Shown here piece after piece: positions 35,274 through 43,042 of a stretch of 64,000 nucleotides of DNA. The stretch is taken from contig JAEVYY010000009.1 in NCBI GenBank assembly GCA_023392535.1, positions 496,001 to 560,000 of the forward strand. The letters are read 5' to 3'. The notes under the pieces were generated by a model. That model saw nothing but the letters and a program-made list of their open reading frames with translations, was not told the DNA's origin and searched no databases. The position numbers were made by a program, and so were the translations under genes. Position 1 is the first letter of the stretch. Each line of letters begins with the position of its first letter. The stretch comes from Bacillota bacterium. Its GTDB lineage: Bacteria; Bacillota; Clostridia; Lachnospirales; Lachnospiraceae.

Positions 35274-36250
35274 GATTGTAGCGCTCCTTTCAAAACCTCA
35301 AGATTCTGCTCCATAAGACTTATATAAGAAACGCCATCTTCTACCTCGTCTTTAGAGATATTATGACAGGAATGCAACATTGCTGTCCTGACTCCAGTCG
35401 ATTCTGCAATAGCATCTGCAATTTTATGATTTGATAATTCCAGATAAAGTACAACTGGAATTTTATCCTCTTTTACCTTATTCGATAAAAATGCAATTGT
35501 TGCAGCACTCGGCTCCGTCTCTGAACTACACCCTGGAAAGGCCGCATAGTAATTCAATCCATAGGCATCTACCAGATAGCGGAAAGGAAAACGATCACCA
35601 AAGACTAATTCCTTCTTTGCTGCATGATCTACCATATCCTGATATGCGCGATCCAGATCTTGCAATTTTATTTGATAATCATTCTGATTCCTGCGATAAA
35701 GAGCTTCATTATCTTCATCTAATTCACATAAGGTATCCGTTATTTTGGTTACTATCATAGAAGCATTTCTTGGAGAAGTCCATACATGCTCATCATATTC
35801 CATTTCTAACATGTCATTTAAGCCATTCGCTTTCTCTTCTCCTGCATCCATACCCTCCACATGTTCCTCAGCAACAGCCTCCACACAATCCATGAGTGTC
35901 AATGTCTTCACCTTTCTGTCTATGGAATCCATAATACCTTCCACCCAGGCATCCGATTCCCCACCAACATAAATGAACAAATCACTCTCACTAATTTTTA
36001 TAATATCCTGCGGTGTTGGCTCGTAGGAATGGCTTTCTACTCCTGGTGCTAACAGCATTATTACTTCCACTTTATCTTCTCCTATTACTTTTGCAAAATC
36101 ATATGGTGGAAAAATTGTGGTAACTATAGATAATTTTTCATCTTTTGTAGCTGTTTTTTCATGTTTTATAGAGGATGCACATCCCATTAAGGTCAGCATT
36201 GCCATGCAGAACAGAACAATGGCAATACAAATTTTTTTATTCATGTTCAT
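35264..36250 (-). CDS. znuA: Metal-binding lipoprotein of ABC importer (ZnuA/AdcA type)
   Basis: 328 residues with a lipoprotein signal ending LMGCAS. The cluster A-I fold has metal histidines in GVESHSYEPTPQDI and EYDEHVWTSP. The usual third histidine motif (HDAFGYF-like) is replaced by FGDRFPFRYL, and a LHSCHNIS segment near the C terminus may help bind metal. An acidic loop (about 145-170) precedes DEHVW. The ATG at 36250 follows GGAAG; 25 upstream in-frame codons lack a ribosome site. Zinc is the most likely metal given two COG0523 genes nearby, but manganese is possible. Confidence 0.85.
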   Translation of the reverse strand: MNMNKKICIAIVLFCMAMLTLMGCASSIKHEKTATKDEKLSIVTTIFPPYDFAKVIGEDKVEVIMLLAPGVESHSYEPTPQDIIKISESDLFIYVGGESDAWVEGIMDSIDRKVKTLTLMDCVEAVAEEHVEGMDAGEEKANGLNDMLEMEYDEHVWTSPRNASMIVTKITDTLCELDEDNEALYRRNQNDYQIKLQDLDRAYQDMVDHAAKKELVFGDRFPFRYLVDAYGLNYYAAFPGCSSETEPSAATIAFLSNKVKEDKIPVVLYLELSNHKIADAIAESTGVRTAMLHSCHNISKDEVEDGVSYISLMEQNLEVLKGALQSWP

Positions 36251-36308
36251 ATTTACTTCCAATCTTTTACTTATTTGTGAAGGTCTATAACTAATTTTTC
36301 CACGTGTA

Positions 36309-36345
36309 AAGGACGGTCTTCCCAATCAGAGAAGAACTCGTCCTT
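36309..36345. repeat. Hairpin between rubrerythrin and znuA
   Basis: AAGGACG (36309-36315) and CGTCCTT (36339-36345) are perfect arms with an inner GAAGA/TCTTC pairing. No T run follows on the minus strand, so it is at best a weak terminator or an mRNA-processing or regulatory hairpin in the znuA leader. Confidence 0.45.
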
Positions 36346-36382
36346 AAAATTGCATATTTTTCGAACTTATCACCCATCGGTA

Positions 36383-36922
36383 TTAATAATTTTCAGCCTT
36401 TATCTTAAAATAAGATTGTGGATGTGCACATACACTGCATATTTCTGGTGCCTTCTTACCGATTACAATATGACCACAATTCATACATTGCCATATCTGA
36501 TCTCCATCTCTAGAAAATACAAGGTCTCCTTCTATATTATCCAATAATTTGCGATATCTTTCTTCATGCTCCTTTTCAATCGCTGCAACACCTTCAAACA
36601 ATTTAGCGATCTTATCGAACCCTTCTTCTCTTGCATCTTTTGCGAATTGTGCATACATATCAGTCCACTCATAATGCTCGCCTTCGGCTGCTTCTATCAG
36701 ATTTTCAATTGTAGTTCCAATTCCATCATGCAATAGCTTGTACCAAAGCTTCGCATGCTCTTTTTCATTATTGGCCGTTTCTTCAAAAATTTCACCAATC
36801 TGGACAAAACCATCTTTTTTTGCTTTGGATGCGAAATAAGTATATTTGTTTCTTGCCTGAGATTCTCCTGCAAACGCTGTTTGCAAATTCTTTTCTGTTC
36901 TTGTTCCTTTTAAATCAACCAT
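36383..36922 (-). CDS. rbr: Rubrerythrin
   Basis: 179 residues. The N-terminal ferritin-like domain has the di-iron ligands in AGESQARNKYTYFASKA, ETANNEKEHAKLW, EGEHYEW and VAAIEKEHEERYR. The C-terminal rubredoxin domain has CMNCGH and CSVCAH, which bind one iron. It reduces hydrogen peroxide in anaerobes, in the cytoplasm. AGGAGG precedes the ATG and a good promoter lies upstream. It is placed between metal transport and metal chaperone genes. Confidence 0.96.
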   Translation of the reverse strand: MVDLKGTRTEKNLQTAFAGESQARNKYTYFASKAKKDGFVQIGEIFEETANNEKEHAKLWYKLLHDGIGTTIENLIEAAEGEHYEWTDMYAQFAKDAREEGFDKIAKLFEGVAAIEKEHEERYRKLLDNIEGDLVFSRDGDQIWQCMNCGHIVIGKKAPEICSVCAHPQSYFKIKAENY

Positions 36923-36968
36923 GCAAAAACCTCCTACTTTACTATTCTTATTACTCAGTTACTATTTT

Positions 36969-36997
36969 ATTTTATCATTAAAACCAGATGATTTCAA
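36969..36997 (-). promoter_or_regulatory. Promoter of the rubrerythrin gene
   Basis: TTGAAA (36997-36992) and TAAAAT (36974-36969) are separated by 17 bases, 46 bases before the start. Confidence 0.65.
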
Positions 36998-37012
36998 AAA
37001 ATATTTCTATTA

Positions 37013-37969
37013 TTATTTTTTCTTATACCATCTTTCTTCCAATTCTTTTTTTAATTCTTCAAGCATTGTATTATAACGGGTGGAACGCATAGTGGGATTA
37101 CCTAAAATCAAACTCTTTTTCAAAAAGTCAATCGCAGATTTTTTATAATTTTTCTTGGATTGCAAACTAAATTTTCCACGTAATTCTGATACTTCATCAC
37201 GTATACTTTCCAGATATTTAGAAGGTTTCTCATAAATCGCAGCTTTTATCCTAATTAACCGTTCTTCTATCCCTTTTATAAGTTCCTCTGTCCTAATGTC
37301 TTTCTCAAATGTCTCCCGCAGCTGTTCTTTTTTCTGCGCAATTTCTTCCGTGATTTCTTCTTTGCTATTATCCATAACTGCGATTATTATATCTAATCGT
37401 TTCTGAATACGTAATAATTCCTCTTTTCCTTTTTCCATATGCATCAGAATATCCCGTAAATCCAAAGCAGTCCTGAATGCAATTGAAAAATCAGCTACTA
37501 TGAGTATTGTCAGTATGATAACTGCAATCGTCAAAATAACAGTAGGAACTGCTAAGACAAACAGTGAAATGGGCTTATGAATAATCCTTGTCATCAAGAT
37601 TGTCAAGAACCCCCAGGCAATCGATGAAGATAAACATACATATCCTTGAAAATTAAAGGGCTGATTGGAATAATCCCAATAACGCATTTTAAATAAATAT
37701 TCCATACAAACACCTGTTAGATATTCCAGTAACGTAGCACCAATAACTCCTGAAATATAAGTTAACAAAAGATTTTCCTGATAAGGTGCTGACAGTACCA
37801 GCATAATAATTGCACCACTTCCATAAAGTGGAAGAAAAGGTCCTCTCATAAATCCGCGGTTAATCAATTTTCGATTTTTGCAAGATACATAGGCAGACTC
37901 AAAACACCATCCTAAGAAACAATAAAGATAGAAAAAGAAAATCCATTGAATAACATTATATTCATACAT
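37013..37969 (-). CDS. CmpB-like membrane protein with coiled-coil tail
   Basis: 318 residues. The first 175 residues hold five or six hydrophobic helices with FYLYCFLGWCFESAYVS, FMRGPFLPLYGSGAI and LEYLTGVCMEYLF, the PF06541 pattern shared with 19825-20247. Residues about 180-290 are strongly charged and heptad-like (EKGKEELLRIQKRLD, EEITEEIAQKKEQLRE), a probable cytoplasmic coiled coil. Its function is unknown. It follows the COG0523-YcgQ fusion gene by 19 bases on the same strand, so it is probably in that operon. Confidence 0.78.
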   Translation of the reverse strand: MYEYNVIQWIFFFYLYCFLGWCFESAYVSCKNRKLINRGFMRGPFLPLYGSGAIIMLVLSAPYQENLLLTYISGVIGATLLEYLTGVCMEYLFKMRYWDYSNQPFNFQGYVCLSSSIAWGFLTILMTRIIHKPISLFVLAVPTVILTIAVIILTILIVADFSIAFRTALDLRDILMHMEKGKEELLRIQKRLDIIIAVMDNSKEEITEEIAQKKEQLRETFEKDIRTEELIKGIEERLIRIKAAIYEKPSKYLESIRDEVSELRGKFSLQSKKNYKKSAIDFLKKSLILGNPTMRSTRYNTMLEELKKELEERWYKKK

Positions 37970-37988
37970 GTATTCTACCCCCTATCAC

Positions 37989-38921
37989 CTAAACGAAACT
38001 AATAACTTCTTCCTTTGGTGCCTTTACAAGCTCCACAGATATAGCATGTAATACCGGTCCTTCTCCCCCATAATCGGCAAAAAACTCTTTATGCACTTCC
38101 GCCTTGACCATGACCCACTGTTTCTGTTTTAACTCATATGCCTTATTATATTTACAAGCGAAACCTAAAAATGCCATATCATCCGCGCAACAAGTCATCG
38201 CCATTCGCCCAGGCACAAAATAACCTTTTGGAAAATTATCAGGATGTAATACCATTCCAACAAATTGTACTTTTTTTCCAATATATCTATCCAAATGGTC
38301 TAGCGCATCCAGATACCAAAAACCATATCCAGGATTTTTAAGCACAATTACATCTGCTTTTAAATCATAAGGCAGATCTTCCTCTAACATCTCATTTAAT
38401 TCTCCTTGTGAATCTTCGAATATAATTTCAGCTTTTTGATTAATTGCTTTTATATTTCGTTTATAACTACTTATTTCTTCCTTCACATTATCACATCGAT
38501 TAAAGATAATCATTTCTGATTTACGCACCATATCCGCAAGGAGACTTTTCATATTATTAAAATAAACTGAAAATTTTGAAGCATCTATCGTTGTTATTTG
38601 TTGTTCTATGAACCAGTTACGCGGCAAATGCAAATTTTTATAATTCCACATACCATTATATTCAATGATAATACGTTCCGGTTTATATTTCTTTTCTAAT
38701 TCCAGTAAATAGGCTTTTGTAAATTTATCTTCTTCCTCAATCACTTCTTTTGCCGTGTTTGTCTCTTTCAGTAATTTATCATCATACTCTACTTCTCCTT
38801 CCTCACACAATATCAGAAGAGAAATCCCCTTTGCTTTAAAATATGGCTGTGACAATGTATAATTAATAAATTCTGTCTTTCCGCTTTCTAAAAATCCGTT
38901 AATCATATAAACTGGTTTCAT
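37989..38921 (-). CDS. COG0523-like GTPase fused to a YcgQ/DUF1980-like C-terminal domain
   Basis: 310 residues. The N-terminal P-loop domain has INGFLESGKTEF (about 7-18) and a guanine-specificity-like FNRCDN; its overall order follows COG0523 metal chaperones, but the CxCC metal motif is absent. The C-terminal 95 residues (KKVQFVGMVLHP, GRMAMTCCADDMAFLGF, WVMVKAEV) resemble the C-terminal domain of YcgQ/TIGR03943 proteins. It lies 15 bases downstream of a classic COG0523 gene, so both GTPases are cotranscribed. The role is probably metal, perhaps zinc, allocation; this is inference. Confidence 0.78.
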   Translation of the reverse strand: MKPVYMINGFLESGKTEFINYTLSQPYFKAKGISLLILCEEGEVEYDDKLLKETNTAKEVIEEEDKFTKAYLLELEKKYKPERIIIEYNGMWNYKNLHLPRNWFIEQQITTIDASKFSVYFNNMKSLLADMVRKSEMIIFNRCDNVKEEISSYKRNIKAINQKAEIIFEDSQGELNEMLEEDLPYDLKADVIVLKNPGYGFWYLDALDHLDRYIGKKVQFVGMVLHPDNFPKGYFVPGRMAMTCCADDMAFLGFACKYNKAYELKQKQWVMVKAEVHKEFFADYGGEGPVLHAISVELVKAPKEEVISFV

Positions 38922-38936
38922 ATTTTACATCCTTTA

Positions 38937-39986
38937 CTATTTCTGAAACAATAGATTCAAATTTTCTTCCTTCAATTTTGATCCTATCACGCAAATTTTT
39001 CCAGTAACATCTGGCTTACCAGTTCTTATTTCTACTTCTCCTGGCACATAATCAAAATAGATCCATGTATTCTCAGAACTCGGAACCATTCCCTTGGAAC
39101 GAAGTACAAATCCATATTTCTTCTCATCTTCTAAATCATTTAAAATAGCTTTTATCTCATCGTTCGTATAAAGAATCGGTGTCTCCATGCCCCAGCTTGT
39201 AAATACTTCATCGGCGTGATGATGTCCAGTATGATCATGGCAGCCGCATGAGCAATTTGCGTCGTGATCATGGTGAGGGTGAGATCCCTTTTCTTCATGA
39301 GAATGGCACCCACAACTACAATCTTCATCGTGATGGTGATGATGTTCCTCATCCGAAAGAATTTGTTCCATTAATACCTTTTCAAATTTTTTTGTGTTTT
39401 CTATTTCCTCCAAAAGCTTTATCCCTTCCAGTTGTTCCCACGGTGTTGTGATAATCGTAGCTTCTGCATTCTGTTTACGGATGACTTCTAAACAGATTTT
39501 TATTTTTTCCTCAGTCATTTTATCCGTTCTGCTTAAAATAATTGTTTTGGCATATGCGATCTGGTTATTAAAAAATTCTCCAAAATTTTTACTATACATT
39601 TTACACTTTGTTGCATCAACAACAGCGACTGCACTGTTTAAATGTACTTCTTCTCCATTCGTCGCATCCTTCACTGCCTTTATAACATCTGATAATTTTC
39701 CCACTCCTGATGGCTCAATTATGATTCTTTCTGGTGCATATTTGCGGAATACTTCTTGTAGTGATGCTGCAAAATCCCCTACCAAAGAACAACAGATACA
39801 GCCTGAATTCATTTCTTTTATTTCTATTCCTGCATCCTTCAAGAAGCCACCATCAACACCTACCTCACCAAATTCATTTTCAATCAGAACTACTTTTGTA
39901 TCTTGTAATGCCTCACGTATTAATTTCTTTATTAAAGTAGTTTTTCCTGCTCCTAAAAACCCAGAAATAATATCTATTTTTGTCAT
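38937..39986 (-). CDS. COG0523 (CobW/YciC-like) metallochaperone GTPase with His-rich loop
   Basis: 349 residues. It has Walker A GFLGAGKTTLI, IENEFGEVGVDG, the metal motif GCICCSL, IIEPSGVG and the guanine motif SRTDK. Between about residues 210 and 265 lies a histidine- and cysteine-rich loop (DEEHHHHHDEDCSCGC, then repeats of the same kind), followed by a CobW C-terminal domain. Such proteins use GTP to deliver metal, often zinc. The ATG at 39986 follows AAAGG; the GTG three codons earlier overlaps that site. It heads the operon with the fusion gene and the CmpB-like gene. Confidence 0.92.
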   Translation of the reverse strand: MTKIDIISGFLGAGKTTLIKKLIREALQDTKVVLIENEFGEVGVDGGFLKDAGIEIKEMNSGCICCSLVGDFAASLQEVFRKYAPERIIIEPSGVGKLSDVIKAVKDATNGEEVHLNSAVAVVDATKCKMYSKNFGEFFNNQIAYAKTIILSRTDKMTEEKIKICLEVIRKQNAEATIITTPWEQLEGIKLLEEIENTKKFEKVLMEQILSDEEHHHHHDEDCSCGCHSHEEKGSHPHHDHDANCSCGCHDHTGHHHADEVFTSWGMETPILYTNDEIKAILNDLEDEKKYGFVLRSKGMVPSSENTWIYFDYVPGEVEIRTGKPDVTGKICVIGSKLKEENLNLLFQK

Positions 39987-40053
39987 TTTACTCACCTTTC
40001 TTTTCCAAATTATCCTTTTTTCATCTTAACATGTTTGGTTCTAGAAATCCATA

Positions 40054-40081
40054 AAGTCCTTAGATTACTATCTAAGGACTT
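40054..40081 (-). terminator. Probable terminator after the amino-acid ABC operon
   Basis: AAGTCCTTAGAT (40054-40065) and ATCTAAGGACTT (40070-40081) form a perfect 12-pair stem with a four-base loop. Only a short T run follows on either strand, so termination strength is uncertain. Confidence 0.6.
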
Positions 40082-40106
40082 CTCATAAATCGGTAAGATT
40101 CTACTT

Positions 40107-40838
40107 TTATAAAACTTTATTGAGAAAGTTCTTAGTTCTCTCTTCTTTCGGGTTTCCAAAAATCATTGTAGGAGTACCTTCTTCCACAATCACACCATCA
40201 TCCATAAAAATTACTCTGTTAGATACTTCTCTTGCGAAGCCCATCTCATGAGTAACAACCACCATAGTCATACCTTCCGCTGCCAATTGCTTCATGACTT
40301 CAAGTACCTCACCGACCATCTCAGGATCTAACGCAGATGTCGGCTCATCGAATAACATAATATCCGGATTCATGGCAAGACTTCTTGCAATAGCTACGCG
40401 TTGCTTCTGTCCGCCTGATAATTGAATTGGATATGCATCTGCTTTGTCTGCCAATCCGACCCTTTTAAGTAATTCTCTGGCTTTTTGTTCAGCTTGCTTT
40501 TTATCCATTTTTTTTAATTCAACAGGTGCCAACATAATATTTTTCAACACTGTTAAATTGGGAAATAAATTAAAATGTTGAAATACCATTCCAATGTTTT
40601 CACGAACACTATTGATGTTGATCTTCTTGTCCGAAATTGTATTTCCATCCACAATAATAACTCCCGCCGTTGCGGTCTCCAATCTGTTCAGACAGCGAAG
40701 AAATGTGCTCTTACCAGAACCTGATGGACCAATCAGACATACCACTTCTCCTTCCTGAATCTCAACGTCCATACCCTTTAGTACTTCTAATTCCCCGAAT
40801 GTTTTCCTTAATCCCTGAACACTGATTTTACTTGCCAT
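40107..40838 (-). CDS. Polar amino-acid ABC transporter ATP-binding protein (GlnQ type)
   Basis: 243 residues. It has Walker A GPSGSGKSTFL, Q-loop VFQHFNLFPN, signature QLSGGQKQRVAIARSL and Walker B IMLFDEPTSALDPE, then VVVTHEMGFAREV. This is the HisP/GlnQ subgroup for polar amino acids. It overlaps the permease gene by 11 bases and is the last gene of the operon. The ligand (glutamine, cystine, arginine or other) cannot be told. Confidence 0.93.
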   Translation of the reverse strand: MASKISVQGLRKTFGELEVLKGMDVEIQEGEVVCLIGPSGSGKSTFLRCLNRLETATAGVIIVDGNTISDKKININSVRENIGMVFQHFNLFPNLTVLKNIMLAPVELKKMDKKQAEQKARELLKRVGLADKADAYPIQLSGGQKQRVAIARSLAMNPDIMLFDEPTSALDPEMVGEVLEVMKQLAAEGMTMVVVTHEMGFAREVSNRVIFMDDGVIVEEGTPTMIFGNPKEERTKNFLNKVL

Positions 40839-41484
40839 AAGACATCCTCCTTTCTAATGCTTTTGCAACTCTAGAAAGAATGGTACACACTACCAAATAA
40901 TAAAATGCAACAATCGTCCACATTCTAATGGCTTCCATATTATTCGCTATAATAATTTTTCCATTCATGGTCAATTCCCGAATTCCGATTACTGAAAGAA
41001 TGGATGTGTCTTTTAACGAAATAATAAATTGATTGATGATGGAAGGCATCATCGTTCTGACCGCCTGTGGTAAAATAATTCGTATCATGGCAATTTGATA
41101 AGGCAGTCCCAAACTTCTTGCTGCTTCCATTTGCCCCTTATCTACCGATTCGATTCCTCCCCGAACGATCTCAGACATATATGCCCCTGCATTGAGACTT
41201 AATGTAATCGTACCTGCCACAATGGCCGTCATACGAATTCCCATAGCTTGTGGAAGACCAAAATATACAAAAAAAGCCTGTACCAATAATGGCGTCCCTC
41301 TGATAATGTCTACATAAATCTTAGTCATTGTTTTCAGTGCTCTATTTCCAGATACGCTAAATAGCCCAAAAATAATACCTAAAAATGAAGCAAAAAATAA
41401 AGACATCGCTGTCAGTTTTAATGTATACAGCAACGCTGATATAAATGAAGGGAAATATTGGATAAATAATTCTATAAGTTTCAC
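40828..41484 (-). CDS. Polar amino-acid ABC transporter permease
   Basis: 218 residues, five membrane helices, of the HisMQ family. It has the EAA loop in GQMEAARSLGLPYQIAMIRIILPQ, GTPLLVQAFFVYFGLP and LNAGAYMSEIVRGGI. I take GTG at 41484 as start because AGGAGG lies seven bases before it and the size matches the family; the frame runs 23 codons further without a better site. It lies between the binding protein and the ATPase gene, behind a hairpin that may lower its expression. Confidence 0.9.
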   Translation of the reverse strand: MKLIELFIQYFPSFISALLYTLKLTAMSLFFASFLGIIFGLFSVSGNRALKTMTKIYVDIIRGTPLLVQAFFVYFGLPQAMGIRMTAIVAGTITLSLNAGAYMSEIVRGGIESVDKGQMEAARSLGLPYQIAMIRIILPQAVRTMMPSIINQFIISLKDTSILSVIGIRELTMNGKIIIANNMEAIRMWTIVAFYYLVVCTILSRVAKALERRMSYGK

Positions 41485-41587
41485 TTTCCTACCTCCTATT
41501 TTCATTACCCTCTGTCTTACATCTAGATAAAAGTATAGCATAAGTGTTTTCATATAAAAAGCATTTATGTTGTACTTTTAGCAAAAT

Positions 41588-41623
41588 GGAAAACTTCTAA
41601 AACGAATGTTCCAGAAGTTTTCC
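41588..41623 (-). terminator. Intercistronic hairpin / partial terminator between binding protein and permease
   Basis: GGAAAACTTCT (41588-41598) and AGAAGTTTTCC (41613-41623) pair perfectly; on the minus strand CCATTTTGC follows. Such hairpins after binding-protein genes usually allow partial readthrough so that the binding protein is made in excess. Confidence 0.6.
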
Positions 41624-41658
41624 ACTCATAAAATCCTTAAGATATTAAAAGAACCAGA

Positions 41659-42480
41659 TTATTTTGCAATATATGTGTTAATGATCTCATCATATTTTCC
41701 ACTTGCTTTTAAATTAGCCAGACCATCATTAAACATTTTCACTAATTCTGGATTAGCACCCTTCATGGTTGCAAATCCGTATGAATTTCCCGCTTCCATC
41801 TCCAAAGGCATCTTAAGTTCCATTCCTCTTGATATTTCATAACCCATAACAGGATAATCTTCAAAGCAAGCCACACTATTACCGGCCAAAACATCTTGAT
41901 ACATACTTGCGGAATCTTCAAATTGAGTTACTGTAAAGCCGATTTCTTCTGCTTTTGCTTCTGCAAAAGAACATCCTTCTGTACCCACTTTAGCTGCTAC
42001 CGTCTTACCTGCCAAATCCTCGTAATTTGAAATATCAGAATCTTTAGTCACTGCCATGCCAACGCCTGATTCAAAATAAGCATCTGAAAAATCATACTTT
42101 GCCTGACGTTCTTCCGTAATAGACATTCCAGCAATGACTCCATCACATTGCCCTGCTTCCAATGCAGTGACAGCCGCTGAGAATCCCAAGCTTTGTAATT
42201 CATACGTAAACCCTTGATCTTCTGCAATAGCAGCTAATAAATCTAAATCAATACCTACCTTTTCACCTTTTTCATTTTCAAATTCGAATGGTGCAAATGT
42301 AGTATCTGTAGCAATGATATATGCCTTTCCCGTTGTTTCGGCCGCGTCCTCATTTCCATTCTCCGCCTGTGTTGTAACTTCTTCTTTTGCTGGTGTTTCC
42401 GATGTGCCTGCTGTTTTTCCACATCCCGCCAATGAGAATGACATAGAGACAATTAACATAAGTGTCAAAATCTTTTTCAT
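41659..42480 (-). CDS. Amino-acid ABC transporter substrate-binding lipoprotein
   Basis: 273 residues with a lipoprotein signal ending LAGCGK (C20), then a low-complexity Glu/Thr/Ala spacer and an SBP family 3 domain: IIATDTTFAPFEFENEKG, VGIDLDLLAAIAEDQGF, CDGVIAGMSITEERQAKYDF and VAAKVGTEGCSFAEAK. It captures a polar amino acid outside the membrane. GGAGG precedes the ATG. It is the first gene of the operon, behind a good promoter and a striking inverted repeat. Confidence 0.93.
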   Translation of the reverse strand: MKKILTLMLIVSMSFSLAGCGKTAGTSETPAKEEVTTQAENGNEDAAETTGKAYIIATDTTFAPFEFENEKGEKVGIDLDLLAAIAEDQGFTYELQSLGFSAAVTALEAGQCDGVIAGMSITEERQAKYDFSDAYFESGVGMAVTKDSDISNYEDLAGKTVAAKVGTEGCSFAEAKAEEIGFTVTQFEDSASMYQDVLAGNSVACFEDYPVMGYEISRGMELKMPLEMEAGNSYGFATMKGANPELVKMFNDGLANLKASGKYDEIINTYIAK

Positions 42481-42498
42481 ATTTTCCTCCTTAACTCA

Positions 42499-42519
42499 TT
42501 ATCTACAAAATGTAGATAA
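42499..42519. promoter_or_regulatory. Perfect 9-base inverted repeat in the amino-acid ABC leader (candidate operator)
   Basis: TTATCTACA (42499-42507), a three-base spacer AAA, and TGTAGATAA (42511-42519). It lies 18 bases before the start codon, downstream of the promoter. It may be a repressor site or an RNA hairpin near the ribosome site. Confidence 0.55.
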
Positions 42520-42562
42520 AATGATCTGTTACCATATCTGCCCAAGTCGCAAATACCTAGTA

Positions 42563-42591
42563 AATATACCATATAGAGACATATTCGTCAA
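42563..42591 (-). promoter_or_regulatory. Promoter of the amino-acid ABC operon
   Basis: TTGACG (42591-42586) and TATATT (42568-42563) are separated by 17 bases. Confidence 0.7.
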
Positions 42592-42604
42592 TTATTTAAC
42601 ATAA

Positions 42605-42641
42605 AAAGTTACATTTCTATGAGCACTAAAAATGTAACTTT
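42605..42641 (-). terminator. Terminator of rnpB
   Basis: AAAGTTACATTT (42605-42616) and AAATGTAACTTT (42630-42641) pair perfectly, and on the minus strand the second arm runs into TTTTT. It follows directly after the RNase P RNA. Confidence 0.85.
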
Positions 42642-42647
42642 CTTTAT

Positions 42648-42990
42648 AAGCAGGACGATAAGCCGGGTTATGTCATTGAATGATCATCTATCTAGAACTA
42701 TTGTTACCAATAGCTTCAAGCGACCTACCTGAAAGCACGACGGGCAATCGAATCGCTTTCTTTTTGGTCTTGCTTCGAATGGGGTTTACATATGCCTTCC
42801 CTGTTACCAGGAAAGCGGTAGTCTCTTAAGCTGCCTTTCCACCCTTACTTCACATTTGTGAAGCGGTACATTTCTGTTGCACTAGCCTTGGAGTCGCCTC
42901 CACCGGACGTTATCCGGCATTCTGCCCTGTGAAGCCCGGACTTTCCTCACCTGCAACCTTACGTTGCAGCCGCGATCATTTGTCCTACTT
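42648..42990 (-). ncRNA. rnpB: RNase P RNA
   Basis: The catalytic RNA that trims tRNA 5' ends. The minus strand shows the conserved core: GAGGAAAGTCCGGGCTTC near the 5' end, CAGGGCAGAATGCCGG, GGTAAGGGTGG-like sequence around AGTAAGGGTGGAAAGGC, AGACTACCGC, GTAAACCCCATTCGAAG-type region, and near the 3' end TGACATAACCCGGCTTATCG, which pairs back with the 5' core. Ends are placed to within several bases. It lies between the amino-acid ABC promoter and the nucleoside kinase gene. Confidence 0.95.
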
Positions 42991-43042
42991 ATTGTTTAAA
43001 TAATATACCATATTGACTTTAGAGCCGCAAGCCCCCAAAAAA

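Noticed and set aside
36309..36345. Hairpin upstream of znuA as a riboswitch or strong terminator
   Set aside because: It has no T run and no conserved riboswitch core; recorded only as a hairpin.
39152..39352. CAT/GTG-rich short repeats
   Set aside because: They encode the His/Cys-rich metal loop of the COG0523 GTPase, so they are not an independent DNA repeat.
39394..40029. 211-codon plus-strand ORF
   Set aside because: It is antisense to the COG0523 gene, whose reading frame and motifs are convincing; no ribosome site or homology.
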